Shown: positions 1 to 8,273, counted from the stretch's first letter. The stretch is DNA of 46,247 nucleotides from DAOTUB01 sp034437455 (GCA_034437455.1 DAOTUB010000337.1:1-46247), one strand, 5' to 3'. The notes: generated by a model not told the origin, from the letters alone. A program made the numbers and translations.

Positions 1-357
1 CATCACCGGAATAGTCTCCGCCGGTTCCAACGGACGAATGCTCGGTTCCAGATCCTCCCCCTCAAGCCACTCCATCGTAAAGTACAGCTCACCTTCCGTC
101 GTGATGCCAAAGTCGTAGACGGAGACGAGATTGGGATGGCGCAATTGGGTCAGCAACTGGAACTCGCGCTGAAAGTGTTCCACGCGCTCAGGGGATTCAG
201 CCGCCAAGCCCCTCAAGCGCACCGTCTTGAGCGCGACGACCTCACCCTCCCGGGCCTCGTCGGAAACGCGGTACAGCGTGCCCATGCCTCCGGCGCCGAT
301 CACGGATAGAACACGATAGCGATTCTCGATCAATTCTTCAACCTGGAACTCTGCCAT
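1..357 (-). CDS. Ser/Thr protein kinase, N-terminal part (runs off the window)
   Basis: The reverse strand reads an open frame of 119 residues from an ATG at 357 and leaves the window still open. It begins like a bacterial Pkn/Hanks-type kinase: a glycine-rich loop IGAGGMGTLYR (about residues 20-30), the ATP-positioning lysine in VALKTV (Lys44), then 'HPNLVSVYDFG' and the hinge 'FTMEWLEGEDL'. It should phosphorylate Ser/Thr on protein targets in the cytosol; the catalytic loop and any extracellular sensor lie outside the window. The start is fixed by GGAGG 6 bases upstream. It begins 15 bases after the ferredoxin stop, so it is probably the distal gene of the flavoprotein-ferredoxin unit, an unusual pairing. 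Confidence 0.9.
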   Translation of the reverse strand, partial: MAEFQVEELIENRYRVLSVIGAGGMGTLYRVSDEAREGEVVALKTVRLRGLAAESPERVEHFQREFQLLTQLRHPNLVSVYDFGITTEGELYFTMEWLEGEDLEPSIRPLEPAETIPVM

Positions 358-372
358 GATAGTCCTCCAAAT

Positions 373-714
373 TTATCTAACCGGCGGCTTGGTGTTGGGA
401 GGCGGGGGATCGGGCATCCCCACCCTGAAATGTTCGCCCGTCTCCTTGCGCTTCCAACGCATCCGCTGCATCAGCGGCCAGTTGAGCTTGATCGCGCCCT
501 CGTCGCGGCGCGGGCACTCCATCACACAGGCCCCGCCATAGTAGCACTCGTCCGGGTAGATGATGATGGGCGGTTTCCCTTTTTCTGGATTGGGGATAAA
601 GATGTCGCTCATGCAAACTTCCACGCAGCGGTTACAACCGGTGCAAGCGTCTTCGTCGAACAGCACCGGTTTACTGGGCGTGACGATGTTCGGAACAGCG
701 TATACTTTGGTCAT
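373..714 (-). CDS. 4Fe-4S ferredoxin, AprB-like small subunit
   Basis: A 113-residue iron-sulfur protein, expected to carry electrons to or from the flavoprotein encoded just upstream. Cluster I has a full set of ligands, C24-x2-C27-x2-C30-x3-C34. Cluster II reads C57-x5-C63-x3-C67-P; the ligand expected at position 60 is glycine (codon GGC at 535-537), so this cluster lacks one cysteine. The C-terminal tail is rich in basic residues and proline, as in adenylylsulfate reductase beta-like proteins. The start overlaps the flavoprotein stop by 4 bases (ATGA), which points to coupled translation and a stable complex. It resembles AprB, but no sulfur-pathway gene is nearby, so a role in adenylylsulfate reduction is not supported. 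Confidence 0.88.
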   Translation of the reverse strand: MTKVYAVPNIVTPSKPVLFDEDACTGCNRCVEVCMSDIFIPNPEKGKPPIIIYPDECYYGGACVMECPRRDEGAIKLNWPLMQRMRWKRKETGEHFRVGMPDPPPPNTKPPVR

Positions 715-2627
715 GCCGCGCTCCTGTTGTACGTTTCATAATTCTCTTCGAGAGGCGCATAGTAATCGAGCGGACGCTTGCCAACCTTGACCTGGTCGTC
801 CTCAAGTTTCACCGTGACCCACTTGCGCCATTCTGGGGGATCTTTATCGGGATAATCGAGCCGGGAAAAGCCAAACCAGGCCGTGCTCGCCTTGCGGGCC
901 AGACTGCTGTGGACGATCAATTCCGCGCAGGTCAAAATATCGAGCACTTCCAGCGCGCGCATCAGCTCGTGGGGGGTTCTGGCAAAGAGCGTCGTCGCCT
1001 CGGCCTGCCGGATCTCGCCGAGCGCCTGGAGAGCGATGTTCATCAACTCCTCGGTCTTGACGTCGCCGCAATAATCCTGCATGACCTTGGCGATGCCGCT
1101 CTCCAATTCCTTCCAGTCCATCCCGTCGCTCCGCCTCACCGGCTCGTAGACGCGCGCTTTTTCCCGCTCCACCTGCGCGCGGTCGATCAGCGGCTCGCTC
1201 GCGGTTGCGGCGTACTCCGCCGCTCGATTGCCAGCCCAGCGGCCCGTGCAACAGGCGTGCGAAGCGCCGCAGCCGTTGAATATCTGCTGCCCGCCCGCAT
1301 AAAGCCCTTCCAGGTTACTCCCCAGGTCCCAGCCGTGGATCAGGCCGCCGTAGCGCAGCCGGCGCCAGCCAGGGGGCGCGGGTCCCAGTTCGTAGACCTG
1401 TAGCATATCCTTGTCGGGATCGAAACCGGCCTGGGTCAAGTTACGATAGATCGGCCAGGACTTGCCCTCCTGTCCCACCATCAGGCCAAAGATGACGCGG
1501 CGTTCGTGCGCGGGCATGCCGGGCAGATCGGCGTAGAGCGGCAGGGCAAACTCTCCACTCTTGATGCGTTCCTCCAGATCGGGGATCAGGTGCGGCACAG
1601 AGAGCGTGCCCCCCTCGCCGCCGCCCAACACGAGCGCGTACACGCCCTGGCCCGGCGCGGGATGGGTACGTGCTTCCAACGCGGATATGGGGTTGCCCTC
1701 CTTGTCTACCCAGGGGATCTCTTTCCCGTTCGCGTCCACGATCGAGCACGGATGCCAGGTGGCAAAGGAAGAGCCGCTGCCGAACAGCACGCTTCCGATC
1801 CCCGTGCTGCCGCCCCACTCCTCGTGGCTGGAATTCTCCATCATCGTGAACTCGGCGCCGGCGCGCCAGGCCATGGCGTGGCCGTTGCCTGCGTTCGTGG
1901 GTGGACCGTCCCTGCCGACCAATCCGGTCCACTCTGTCGAAAATATCCAGACCCGCTCGGGAGTGGCCATCGAAAGCACTGCCGCTTTCCCCTTGAACAC
2001 GAGGAACTCGCCGGTGCGCGTGTTGATGGCCGTCGCTCCCACCACGCGGCCTCCCTGCTGGCCGCCCTCAGTCAACAGGCTGGTCACCATGGTGCGCGCA
2101 AACATCTGCACGCCCAGCCGTTTGCACTCTTTGTACAACGCGGGCTTGAGTCCAGTCCCCCAGATGCGGATGCAGTGGTTGTTTTCATAGTCGTAGGCGA
2201 ACAGGAGCTTGGTCTCTTCGTCTCGAAAATCAGCGCCCGCGAATTCGTCGTCGGTGTCCCGGATCTTCATCCCCATCTTTTCCAATTCGAGCAGTACGTC
2301 GTAGCTATCCCTGACCGTGATGTAGGTGGCGATGCCGTTGTCGAAACCGCCTCGAAAGTCCGCGATCAACGACCGGGCGTACGCTTCGGGCGTGATCTTG
2401 CTGGCGGGGTTGGCGGGGCAATCCATCCAGTGATCGATGCCCGTCCCGCCCGCGCCGCTGTGCAGTGGGTGGCTCTTGTCCACCAGAGCGACCTGCAAGC
2501 CCTGGCGAGCCGCGCTGATGGCGGCATAGCAACCGGCCAGCCCGCCGCCCAGCACCAGGACATCGGCGCTGACCTCGGTCTCTTCGCCGTAGCGTATGGG
2601 ATAAGGCCACGCTAGTAATTCGGACAT
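711..2627 (-). CDS. FAD-dependent fumarate reductase/AprA-like flavoprotein
   Basis: A 638-residue flavoprotein of the fumarate reductase/succinate dehydrogenase/AprA family. The N-terminal Rossmann motif GGGLAG (27-32) and the following acidic strand end (LVDK, 48-51) bind FAD. A second FAD-contact stretch, 'GLYAGGQQIFNGCGASHACC', lies around residues 450-470, followed by a helical C-terminal domain. It most likely oxidises or reduces a small substrate and exchanges electrons with the ferredoxin, whose gene overlaps its stop by 4 bases. The start at 2627 has an AGGAG about 6 bases upstream. A promoter (2669-2697) and a palindrome (2710-2751) separate it from the M20 peptidase. The substrate cannot be read from sequence; AprA identity is only family-level. 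Confidence 0.9.
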   Translation of the reverse strand: MSELLAWPYPIRYGEETEVSADVLVLGGGLAGCYAAISAARQGLQVALVDKSHPLHSGAGGTGIDHWMDCPANPASKITPEAYARSLIADFRGGFDNGIATYITVRDSYDVLLELEKMGMKIRDTDDEFAGADFRDEETKLLFAYDYENNHCIRIWGTGLKPALYKECKRLGVQMFARTMVTSLLTEGGQQGGRVVGATAINTRTGEFLVFKGKAAVLSMATPERVWIFSTEWTGLVGRDGPPTNAGNGHAMAWRAGAEFTMMENSSHEEWGGSTGIGSVLFGSGSSFATWHPCSIVDANGKEIPWVDKEGNPISALEARTHPAPGQGVYALVLGGGEGGTLSVPHLIPDLEERIKSGEFALPLYADLPGMPAHERRVIFGLMVGQEGKSWPIYRNLTQAGFDPDKDMLQVYELGPAPPGWRRLRYGGLIHGWDLGSNLEGLYAGGQQIFNGCGASHACCTGRWAGNRAAEYAATASEPLIDRAQVEREKARVYEPVRRSDGMDWKELESGIAKVMQDYCGDVKTEELMNIALQALGEIRQAEATTLFARTPHELMRALEVLDILTCAELIVHSSLARKASTAWFGFSRLDYPDKDPPEWRKWVTVKLEDDQVKVGKRPLDYYAPLEENYETYNRSAA

Positions 2628-2668
2628 GAAATTCTCCTTATTTTACTCGTAACACGTTACTTTTGAAT

Positions 2669-2697
2669 AGTATACTAGAAAGGCAAAGGAACAGCAA
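2669..2697 (-). promoter_or_regulatory. Sigma70-like promoter of the flavoprotein-ferredoxin unit
   Basis: On the minus strand TTGCTG (2692-2697) is followed after 17 bases by TATACT (2669-2674). The predicted start of transcription near 2662 leaves a leader of about 35 bases before the ATG at 2627. A small dyad, GTAAC-N2-GTTAC (2649-2660), lies just after the expected transcription start and could be an operator. Confidence 0.5.
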
Positions 2698-2709
2698 ATG
2701 AGCCTGACC

Positions 2710-2751
2710 AACCCTTGCGAAGGTTGCACACACCAAACCTTCGCAAGGGTT
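2710..2751. repeat. Perfect intergenic palindrome, 16-base arms
   Basis: AACCCTTGCGAAGGTT (2710-2725) is repeated in inverse at 2736-2751 with a 10-base loop. It starts 9 bases after the stop of the M20 peptidase gene (minus strand). No T-run follows on either strand, so it is not a classic terminator; it may still act on RNA stability or be a short mobile palindrome. Both arms are exact. Confidence 0.85.
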
Positions 2752-2759
2752 CCGTGTCC

Positions 2760-3923
2760 TTAATCGTCTCCGAGAAACTGTGCCGCGATCAGGGTGTACA
2801 TTTTCGAGAGCGGCTCGAGCCAATCGAGCGGAACGTACTCGTTCGGCTGGTGAGCGCCCCCTCGCCTGGGGCCGAGGTGGAGACAAGGGATGCCTCTCTC
2901 TCCAAAGATGTTGGCGTCGGTGATGCCTGGGCAGTACGCGTACACCGGCTCAGCGCCCATCACGTCCCGGTAGACCTGGTCGAATATCTCAATGATCGGA
3001 TCGTCCCGATCCACGAGGAAAGGCTCGTATTGGGGAGGCTTGACGCCCACGTCCACCGCGGACTGCAAGTCCAGAGATTTTACCAACGCCTCCATATCCT
3101 CGACCGCGCTGGCAATCGTCTCGCCGGGAACCAACAGCCGGTTGACCTCAAAGCGGCAGCGGTCCGGCACCACGACGGAATAGACCTCGTAGCCGCCCTC
3201 GATCTTGAGGGTGCAATAGTTGCCCCTGCCAAAATCGGGGTGATCTTGCATGCGCAGTTGGTCGAGGGAGGCGATGATCCTGGCCGCCTCTTCGATGGCA
3301 TTGATGCCCAGGTGAGGCCGGAAGCCGTGAGCCGCGCGCCCCTTCACCGTGACGTCGTAGAGCACCTTGCCGGTGATGCCCAGGGGGATGGGCTTGCTCT
3401 CGTCGCCGGGATAAGGCTCGGCAAGGACGATGGCGTCGCACTCAGCCAGGTCCGTCCCCAGCATGGCCTTCGCCCCTTTGCCGTAAGCCTCCTCGTCGAT
3501 GACGCCCGAAAACGACAGTTCCCCCTTGAACGGGTATCCAGACTCGGCAAAGGCCCGCAGCATGGTCAGGATGCAGGCGATGCCCGCCTTCATGTCGCAA
3601 GCGCCGAGGCCGTACATGCGTCCCTCTTGCGTGACCGGAATGAAGGGGTCGGTCTCCCAGCCCTCGCACACCGGGACTGTGTCGGTGTGGCCGTTAAAGT
3701 TGAGCCGCTTGCCGGGTCCATCTCCCACCATTCGTGCATAGACGTTGGGCCGGCCCGGCTCCACCTCGTGCATCTCGCACTTTATGCCGAGCGCATCTAA
3801 CTCACCCCGGAGATACTCGGCCAGCTTCCCTTCGTCGCCCACGATGGAGTCGATGCGGATCATGTCCTCCAGGATTCGGAGGGTGTACGCACTATCCAGC
3901 TTGGAAAGAAGTTGATCGGTCAT
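2760..3923 (-). CDS. M20-family metallopeptidase/deacylase (ArgE/DapE type)
   Basis: A 387-residue cytosolic zinc hydrolase of the M20 family, which removes an acyl or amino-acid group from an N-acyl amino acid or dipeptide. The metal-site motifs are intact: GHTDTVP (His79, Asp81), GACDMK (Asp110), DEEAYG (Glu144/145), LAEP, and a C-terminal His in 'GGAHQPNEYV'. The lid domain lies between about residues 185 and 295. An AGGAG about 10 bases before the ATG supports the start. It shares the 'VCxGWxxDPF' stretch with the second M20 gene at 12248-13414, so the two are paralogues. It lies 53 bases downstream of the thiamine-diphosphate enzyme gene, with a palindrome between them. Substrate unknown. 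Confidence 0.92.
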   Translation of the reverse strand: MTDQLLSKLDSAYTLRILEDMIRIDSIVGDEGKLAEYLRGELDALGIKCEMHEVEPGRPNVYARMVGDGPGKRLNFNGHTDTVPVCEGWETDPFIPVTQEGRMYGLGACDMKAGIACILTMLRAFAESGYPFKGELSFSGVIDEEAYGKGAKAMLGTDLAECDAIVLAEPYPGDESKPIPLGITGKVLYDVTVKGRAAHGFRPHLGINAIEEAARIIASLDQLRMQDHPDFGRGNYCTLKIEGGYEVYSVVVPDRCRFEVNRLLVPGETIASAVEDMEALVKSLDLQSAVDVGVKPPQYEPFLVDRDDPIIEIFDQVYRDVMGAEPVYAYCPGITDANIFGERGIPCLHLGPRRGGAHQPNEYVPLDWLEPLSKMYTLIAAQFLGDD

Positions 3924-3937
3924 CTCAGATTCTCCTC

Positions 3938-3970
3938 AAACCTGACAGGTCTATGAGACCTGTCAGGTTT
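3938..3970. repeat. Perfect intergenic palindrome, 15-base arms, 3-base loop
   Basis: AAACCTGACAGGTCT (3938-3952), loop ATG, then the exact inverse (3956-3970). It fills most of the 53-base gap between the thiamine-diphosphate enzyme and the M20 peptidase. There is no T-run on the minus-strand side, so it is a hairpin or repeat element rather than a standard terminator. It ends about 15 bases before the M20 start codon, near its ribosome-binding site. Confidence 0.85.
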
Positions 3971-3976
3971 AGCCAG

Positions 3977-5650
3977 CTACAAATCATAATAAGCATGAAA
4001 CCCCTCGGCAAAGTCCCAGGGATCGACGGCAAAGGCGAGCACCGCCGGCGCGCCCTCTGCGTTGGCCTGCAGCGCCCGCTCAAGCGCGGGTCTCACATCT
4101 TCGGGTTTCTCGATCCGCTCGCCGTAACAGCTACAGGCTCGCGCCAGTTGTACAAAATCGGGCTGCACCTCGTAATCGACCGCGATGTACCGCTCGCCCA
4201 GCCGTTTCTGCCCGAACTTGATCCAACCGAGGCTGCGGTTGTCCAGCACCACCCACGTGACCGGCGCGCCGTACTGCGCCGCCGTCGGCAACTCCTGGTG
4301 ATGCATCTGAAACGCCGCGTCTCCGGTGACGCAGACGACCTTTTTGTCTGGCCGGGCCAATTTCGCCCCAATCGCCCCGGCGACGCCCATACCCATACAG
4401 GTTTGCTCGCCGGGCGCGACGACCGAGTTCAAATCCAGGACCTTGTAGTAGGGGCTGTAGTAGGACCACAAGTCCTGGCTGCCGTTTTCGTGAACCAGCA
4501 CGGTGTTGTCGCCAAACACCTGGTTGATCTCGTACAGCACCCGCTTCGTTTTGAGCGGCATCTCGTCGGTCTGGCCTTCGGCGGCGACCTCGGCGTCGTA
4601 GGCGCGCTTGGCCTGGGCGTGTTCCTCGGCGCGCGCTTTCCACCCGGCCCGCTCCTGTTCCTTCAGGATAGCCAACAGATCGGCCAGGACCAATTTGGCA
4701 TCGCCCAGCACCGCCACGTCAGGGAGCCAGTTCCGCCCGATCTCGAAGGACTCGATGTCGATCTGGACAAACTTGGCTCCGGGCGGAAAGATACGCCAGG
4801 CGCCGGTCTGGAATTCCTCGTTGCGCGAGCCGACAGTGATCAGCAGGTCGGATTCCTCGAAAGCCCGCATTCCCAGGCGCGTGCGATAAAGCCCCACCTG
4901 CCCGATGGACAGGGGATGGGCCTCCGAGATAGACCCTCGCCCCGAAGGCGTGGTCATCACCGGCATGCCCAACAGCTCGGCCAGCGCCCGCAGCTCGGCG
5001 TGGGCCCCAGAACGGAGCAGGCCGCCGCCAGCCACGATCAGCGGCCTTTCGGCCTGGGCCAGGAGCGCGGCGGCTTTTTTCACCCGGGCCGGGTCGCCGG
5101 ACGAGCGGATGTACCGATCCGCCGGAACATAGTCCGCCACCTCGGCCTGGGCCTTGCCGACCTCGACGGGGATCTCGACAAAGATCGGTCCCGGCTGACC
5201 GTTCGTCGCCAGCGAAAAGGCGCGGCGCATCGCCCAGGGAATTTTCTCGGTGTAGGGCACGCGCACGGCCCACTTGGTCACCGGCTTCATCATCCCCACC
5301 TGATCCGTCTCCTGAAAAGCGCCCTTGCCGTAGGTGTGGCCGCTGATGCCCGTGCAGGGGGCGATCACGGGCGCGCAGGTCGCCAGCGCCTCCAGCATCG
5401 CCGGCACGAGGTTGGCGACACCGGGGCCAGGGCTGGCGAAACAGACGGCCGGCTCGCCGGTCAACAGCGCGTACACCATCGCCATAAAACCGCCGGTCGC
5501 CTCGTGGCGCACCAGGACCGGCTGGATACTCGGCGCGTCGTAGAGCGCGTCGTACAGACAGGTCGGGCTTCCCGGCAGGCCAAAGAGGTATTTCACCCCC
5601 TCGGCCTTGAGGGCCTCGACCACCATCTGCCATCCTGTCATCTTTTTCAT
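3977..5650 (-). CDS. Thiamine diphosphate-dependent enzyme (acetolactate synthase-like)
   Basis: A 557-residue enzyme with the three-domain fold of acetolactate synthase, benzoylformate decarboxylase and relatives. The N-terminal pyrimidine-binding domain carries the catalytic Glu50 in 'VRHEATGG'. The central domain spans about 190-330. The C-terminal PP domain has the Mg/ThDP motif GDAAF...LDNRSLG. It should decarboxylate or ligate a 2-oxo acid in the cytosol. The frame is open further upstream, but the ATG at 5650 has AAGGAG 9 bases before it and gives the family-standard N-terminus, so that start is preferred. It lies 17 bases after the FrlD-like kinase. No acetolactate synthase small subunit is adjacent, so a biosynthetic IlvB role is less likely than a catabolic one. 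Confidence 0.9.
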   Translation of the reverse strand: MKKMTGWQMVVEALKAEGVKYLFGLPGSPTCLYDALYDAPSIQPVLVRHEATGGFMAMVYALLTGEPAVCFASPGPGVANLVPAMLEALATCAPVIAPCTGISGHTYGKGAFQETDQVGMMKPVTKWAVRVPYTEKIPWAMRRAFSLATNGQPGPIFVEIPVEVGKAQAEVADYVPADRYIRSSGDPARVKKAAALLAQAERPLIVAGGGLLRSGAHAELRALAELLGMPVMTTPSGRGSISEAHPLSIGQVGLYRTRLGMRAFEESDLLITVGSRNEEFQTGAWRIFPPGAKFVQIDIESFEIGRNWLPDVAVLGDAKLVLADLLAILKEQERAGWKARAEEHAQAKRAYDAEVAAEGQTDEMPLKTKRVLYEINQVFGDNTVLVHENGSQDLWSYYSPYYKVLDLNSVVAPGEQTCMGMGVAGAIGAKLARPDKKVVCVTGDAAFQMHHQELPTAAQYGAPVTWVVLDNRSLGWIKFGQKRLGERYIAVDYEVQPDFVQLARACSCYGERIEKPEDVRPALERALQANAEGAPAVLAFAVDPWDFAEGFHAYYDL

Positions 5651-5667
5651 TGAATCTTTCTCCTTGA

Positions 5668-6474
5668 CTAAAAAAGAACACCGTGTCCAAAAGCCCCATA
5701 GTAACCACACGTCTCGGCTGCTGACCTGGCCGCCTCCAACAAGGCGGCTTGTATCGAAACCCCACCCAAATACTCGACCAGAAAGCGCGTGGCAAAGGCG
5801 TCTCCCGCGCCCAGCGTGTCGATGACCTCGGCCTCTACAATCGGCTGGCGATAGATTCGCTGGCCGTCATATACCGTCGCCCCGCGCTTCCCCTGGGTCA
5901 CAAGCGCGCAAGCCGGACCTCGCGTGTGTATCCAGCGCAACAAGTCCTCTGTTTCCGTTTCCGAACGATCGGGATACGAGAGGATAGCGGTGTCGACCCA
6001 CGGCAGCACATCCGAGAGATACTCACGACTCCACTCGTCTGAAAAGTCAAAGGATAGATGTCGCGAGGCATCGCTCAGTTTTTCCAGATCGCGCTCGATG
6101 TGACTGTAGATGCTCGTGTGCGTCAGGTCGTGCTGGCTGACAAAGCGCAGGTCGTCCTCCGTCAGGGCGATCTGGTCGCACACGCCGTGATCGTATGCCC
6201 CAAAGACGCGATCGCCATCGACCAGGGATACGTCGTTGTAGGCTGTCGGCCCGTCCACCACCCGGCAGTGGGACGTATCTATGCCCTCCTCCTGCAATGC
6301 GCTCAAGATCAAGCGCCCACGTTCATCGTCGCCCAGCCAGCCGACGTAGCTGGCCGGATGGCCGTAGCGATGAGCCAACACGGCGACGTTCACCGCGTTG
6401 CCGCCGGGGAACATCATGCCAAGGTCCAGGTATGTATCAACCGTGTTGTCGCCTACGCCAATTACGCGGATCAC
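5668..6474 (-). CDS. frlD: PfkB-family sugar kinase, FrlD-like (fructoselysine 6-kinase type)
   Basis: A 268-residue ribokinase/PfkB kinase. The substrate-side motif GGNAVNV (24-30) and the ATP-side signature DTLGAGDAF with catalytic Asp225 are present. By recall, the whole sequence lines up with Escherichia coli FrlD: 'GDNTVDTYLDL', 'HRYG', 'GWLGDDERG', 'DRVFGAYDHGV', 'FDFSDEW'. FrlD phosphorylates fructoselysine on C6. The start is a GTG at 6474, 9 bases after the universal stress protein stop, with only a weak ribosome-binding site. The usual partner FrlB deglycase is not in the window, so the exact substrate (fructoselysine, another glycated amine, or another sugar) is open. Confidence 0.8.
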   Translation of the reverse strand: MIRVIGVGDNTVDTYLDLGMMFPGGNAVNVAVLAHRYGHPASYVGWLGDDERGRLILSALQEEGIDTSHCRVVDGPTAYNDVSLVDGDRVFGAYDHGVCDQIALTEDDLRFVSQHDLTHTSIYSHIERDLEKLSDASRHLSFDFSDEWSREYLSDVLPWVDTAILSYPDRSETETEDLLRWIHTRGPACALVTQGKRGATVYDGQRIYRQPIVEAEVIDTLGAGDAFATRFLVEYLGGVSIQAALLEAARSAAETCGYYGAFGHGVLF

Positions 6475-6483
6475 GCCAGTCTT

Positions 6484-7035
6484 TTACAGATCAAATTCGA
6501 CTCCGGGCAACCGGATCAATTTATCGGCTCCAGGAGGCCGGATCAGCAGAATGGGGATCGCGACAGCGCGCAGGACTTTTTCGGCCACGCTGCCAAAAAC
6601 CCAGCGACGAAGGCCGCCGCGCCCATGAGTCGCCATGGCGATCAAGGTCACTCCCTCTTTCCGGGCATACTCGACGATCTTTTCCGCCGGTCGCCCGAAG
6701 AGGACTTGAACACGGACCTGTAATCCCGCCTTGCTCAGTTGCTCCCTCGCTCCGGCCAGGGATTGCTCGGCCTGAGCTTGCAGGCTGGCCATCTCCTGCT
6801 CCCGGTAGATAGGATGCTGGGCGACGGCCATATCCTCGACCAACTTGGGCGCGGGGGCCATCGGTTCATAGACCTTGAGCGACTGGTAAGCGGCTCCCGC
6901 TTCATCGCGAGGAAGGGGAATCACCCGAAGCAAGATAGCCTCAGCAGCGCACTGCCTCCCCAACTCCTCCACGTAGGGCAACACAGCCTGGGCCAATTCT
7001 GAACCGTCCAAAGGAACCAGCACTTTTTTGAACAT
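6484..7035 (-). CDS. Universal stress protein, UspA family
   Basis: A 183-residue UspA-fold protein. It starts with the typical 'KKVLVPLDGSELAQAVLPY' strand-helix and ends with the ATP-binding motif 'THGRGGLRRWVFGSVAEKV' (G-x2-G-x9-G-S) and 'PILLIRPP'. The intact motif predicts ATP binding. It is longer than the usual 140-150 residues because of an insert of about 30 residues around 45-85. AGGAG precedes the ATG. It lies between the unknown protein (76-base gap) and the sugar kinase (9-base gap), so it is probably co-transcribed with the catabolic genes. Specific role unknown. Confidence 0.9.
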   Translation of the reverse strand: MFKKVLVPLDGSELAQAVLPYVEELGRQCAAEAILLRVIPLPRDEAGAAYQSLKVYEPMAPAPKLVEDMAVAQHPIYREQEMASLQAQAEQSLAGAREQLSKAGLQVRVQVLFGRPAEKIVEYARKEGVTLIAMATHGRGGLRRWVFGSVAEKVLRAVAIPILLIRPPGADKLIRLPGVEFDL

Positions 7036-7111
7036 TTTCCTCTCCTATGCGACGAACGCCAGCCAATTCTTTGTTGTCTCTTTGACATTCATCTTGATTC
7101 CTCCCAACCTT

Positions 7112-7564
7112 TCATTCAATGTTGATCTGGATCGACAACCGTGCTTCCAGCAAATTATGGATCGTCTCGTCCGGATAGCTGAGCAACCGACCCAACCGAC
7201 GAGCGATCTCCCTCCGTGCCGCCCCGTGATACTGGCCCGCTTGCACGAGTCGCGCCTTTTCGGCCTTCAGCTCCAGGTACTCCTGTTTGGTCGTCCCCTG
7301 GTAAATCAGAAATACCTGCTTGCCGTCCGTAGCCTCGGCGGGAAAAAGATCCGTGACCAGGAAATCCGTCTCGCGGTAGAGTTCCACCTGATTGCGCTGC
7401 GCGATATACTGCGCCTCGTCCAGCAACCCGTCCATCTCCCGGGGAGCCATCGGGGCGCTCAGGGCCAGCTTTTTGACGCCCACGTGGACCATCTCGCCAA
7501 AGGCAAAAATGATCCCCAGGTTATAGGAACGACGATCTACGCTCAAGGGTTTGGGTTCAGACAT
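7112..7564 (-). CDS. Unknown protein, 150 aa
   Basis: I do not recognise this protein. It is predicted soluble, with no signal peptide or membrane segment. It begins with a hydrophobic stretch (LGIIFAFGEMVHVGVKKLAL) and has a charged helical C-terminal half ('LELKAEKARLVQAGQYHGAARREIARRLGRLL') ending in an acidic-polar segment. Two ATGs (7567, 7564) follow GGAAGGAG; the second has the better spacing and is chosen. The start overlaps the stop of the upstream acetyltransferase gene by 8 bases, so the two are translationally coupled and may act together. Confidence 0.75.
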   Translation of the reverse strand: MSEPKPLSVDRRSYNLGIIFAFGEMVHVGVKKLALSAPMAPREMDGLLDEAQYIAQRNQVELYRETDFLVTDLFPAEATDGKQVFLIYQGTTKQEYLELKAEKARLVQAGQYHGAARREIARRLGRLLSYPDETIHNLLEARLSIQINIE

Positions 7565-8105
7565 CATCACACTCCTTCCCACCGTGCTCGCTTCCATCCG
7601 CACGCAATTCCTTACACATCAGCACGCTGTCGTGAACGCTGCCATCCGCAAACACCAACGCTTTGCGCGCCACCCATTCGTATCCTGCCGACTCATAGTA
7701 TCGGGGCAGAAAGCCCGTGTCATAATAACAATCGAGATACACGTCCTTCACTCCTTGTCGTCTCAAAAACGCCTCCGCTTTGTTCAGCGTGATCATCCCC
7801 AGGTTCCGACCCTTGAACTCGATGGCCGTGACCAGCGTTCCCAGCCAGGCAAATTTCGTGTCGGGCAGAACTTTTTGCCACGCGCGCGGCCCGCTTCGTT
7901 CCAACGAAACTACGGCGACGAGCAGATCCCTCATCCAAAGCCCATAGTTCTCGCCCGCCGCGTGACGTTGGCGGTATACCTGTGCAGGAACCAGCCAATG
8001 CCGGTGCCCTTTGCTCTCCAGCCAATCGGAGACCTGGCAGACGATGGCATACGCATCTTGAAACTCGTCAGGAAGCAATCTGCGGAAAACGAGATGGTTT
8101 GCCAT
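7557..8105 (-). CDS. GNAT-family N-acetyltransferase
   Basis: About 182 residues from the chosen ATG. The core resembles the GNAT fold: 'TLVTAIEFKGRNLGMITLNKAEAFLRRQGVKDVYLDCYYD' fits beta4, the acetyl-CoA-binding turn (here degenerate, KGRNLG instead of Q/RxxGxG/A) and beta5; 'FLPRYYESAGYEWVARKALVF' fits the conserved C-terminal helix and strand. It would transfer an acetyl group to a small molecule or protein. The start is uncertain: ATG at 8105 or 8117, or TTG at 8210; none has a good ribosome-binding site. The gene heads the run 8105-3977 and lies after the terminator of the peptide transporter unit, so a promoter should lie between 8105 and 8275; I could not identify it. Confidence 0.72.
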   Translation of the reverse strand: MANHLVFRRLLPDEFQDAYAIVCQVSDWLESKGHRHWLVPAQVYRQRHAAGENYGLWMRDLLVAVVSLERSGPRAWQKVLPDTKFAWLGTLVTAIEFKGRNLGMITLNKAEAFLRRQGVKDVYLDCYYDTGFLPRYYESAGYEWVARKALVFADGSVHDSVLMCKELRADGSEHGGKECDDV

Positions 8106-8273
8106 CTCCAAAACCATAGTCAGTCGTAGCTGCTCAATCTGCGCCAGTCGAGCAGTGCCGGAAGTACGTATCCGCCGAGCCGCTCGCTTGGTTTCGATAC
8201 GCAGCCACAAAAAGCGTGGCGGCTACTCAACCAGCGCTCGCTTCAACGGCCTGAGCAGTTACCCAATCATCAG

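Noticed and set aside
3734..5653. A 639-codon open frame on the plus strand opposite the ThDP enzyme
   Set aside because: It is antisense to a well-supported enzyme with intact motifs, has no recognisable domain, and is rich in Arg/His/Gly as expected from the opposite strand of GC-rich coding DNA. Similar antisense frames at 1506-2615, 2715-3800 and elsewhere were rejected for the same reason.
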